Shown here one piece after another: positions 13,370 through 13,374 of a stretch of 13,374 nt of DNA. Source of the stretch: DAOUGC01 sp034429695 (GTDB taxonomy: Bacteria; Chloroflexota; Anaerolineae; Anaerolineales; Anaerolineaceae); the NCBI GenBank assembly GCA_034429695.1, contig DAOUGC010000196.1, forward strand, positions 1-13,374, in the 5' to 3' direction. The notes below the pieces were generated by a model, which searched no databases, was not told the DNA's origin, and worked only from the letters and a program-made list of their open reading frames with translations. A program made the position numbers and the translations under genes. The stretch's first letter is position 1; each line of letters opens with the position of its first letter.

Positions 13370-13374
13370 GGTTT

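Noticed and set aside
1..13374. CRISPR arrays, insertion sequences, prophage genes, tRNA or rRNA genes
   Set aside because: No regularly spaced repeats, transposase or integrase motifs, or cloverleaf-like segments were found on reading both strands. I could not run dedicated search tools.

Overview
This is an ordinary housekeeping stretch of a bacterial chromosome with moderately high GC content. It most likely comes from a Chloroflexota bacterium, probably Anaerolineae. That placement is inferred from the T-box-controlled pheST operon, the short EF-Ts, the PadR plus small membrane protein pair, and overall protein style. It is not proven by any single marker. I see no insertion sequence, phage gene, CRISPR array, tRNA or rRNA.

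Layout. Positions 1-900 hold a minus-strand gene of unknown function (68-877), with a GC-rich terminator at the window edge that also reads as a strong G-quadruplex motif. Divergent from it, 903-2246 is a two-gene unit: a PadR-type repressor and a multi-pass membrane protein, with a consensus-like promoter and an AT-rich palindrome just upstream that looks like the PadR operator. Tail-to-tail with this unit (the stop codons abut) lies a minus-strand pair, an APH-type small-molecule kinase and an ADP-ribose-pyrophosphatase-like Nudix hydrolase. Divergent from the Nudix gene is the translation/nucleotide cluster rpsB-tsf-pyrH (4021-6284). It has a terminator between tsf and pyrH and another after pyrH, and the frr gene often found next is absent. 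A minus-strand DPM1-like GT2 glycosyltransferase follows (6385-7113). Next is the phenylalanyl-tRNA synthetase operon pheS-pheT (7637-11236) with a GNAT acetyltransferase downstream, ending in a very strong bidirectional hairpin. The window closes with a minus-strand GT-C-like membrane glycosyltransferase (11765-13369).

Regulation is the most informative part. The pheST leader (about 7289-7583) is a complete T-box: AGUA/GAA specifier loop, UUC specifier codon, the conserved antiterminator sequence, and a terminator. It should sense uncharged tRNA-Phe. The rpsB leader (about 3898-4020) contains an ordered three-part hairpin of 20 base pairs. One of its internal-loop strands is exactly complementary to the 5' end of the predicted transcript, giving a probable pseudoknot. 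I consider this the best candidate for an uncharacterised element: a possible S2 autoregulatory leader RNA. No new multi-gene system is evident.
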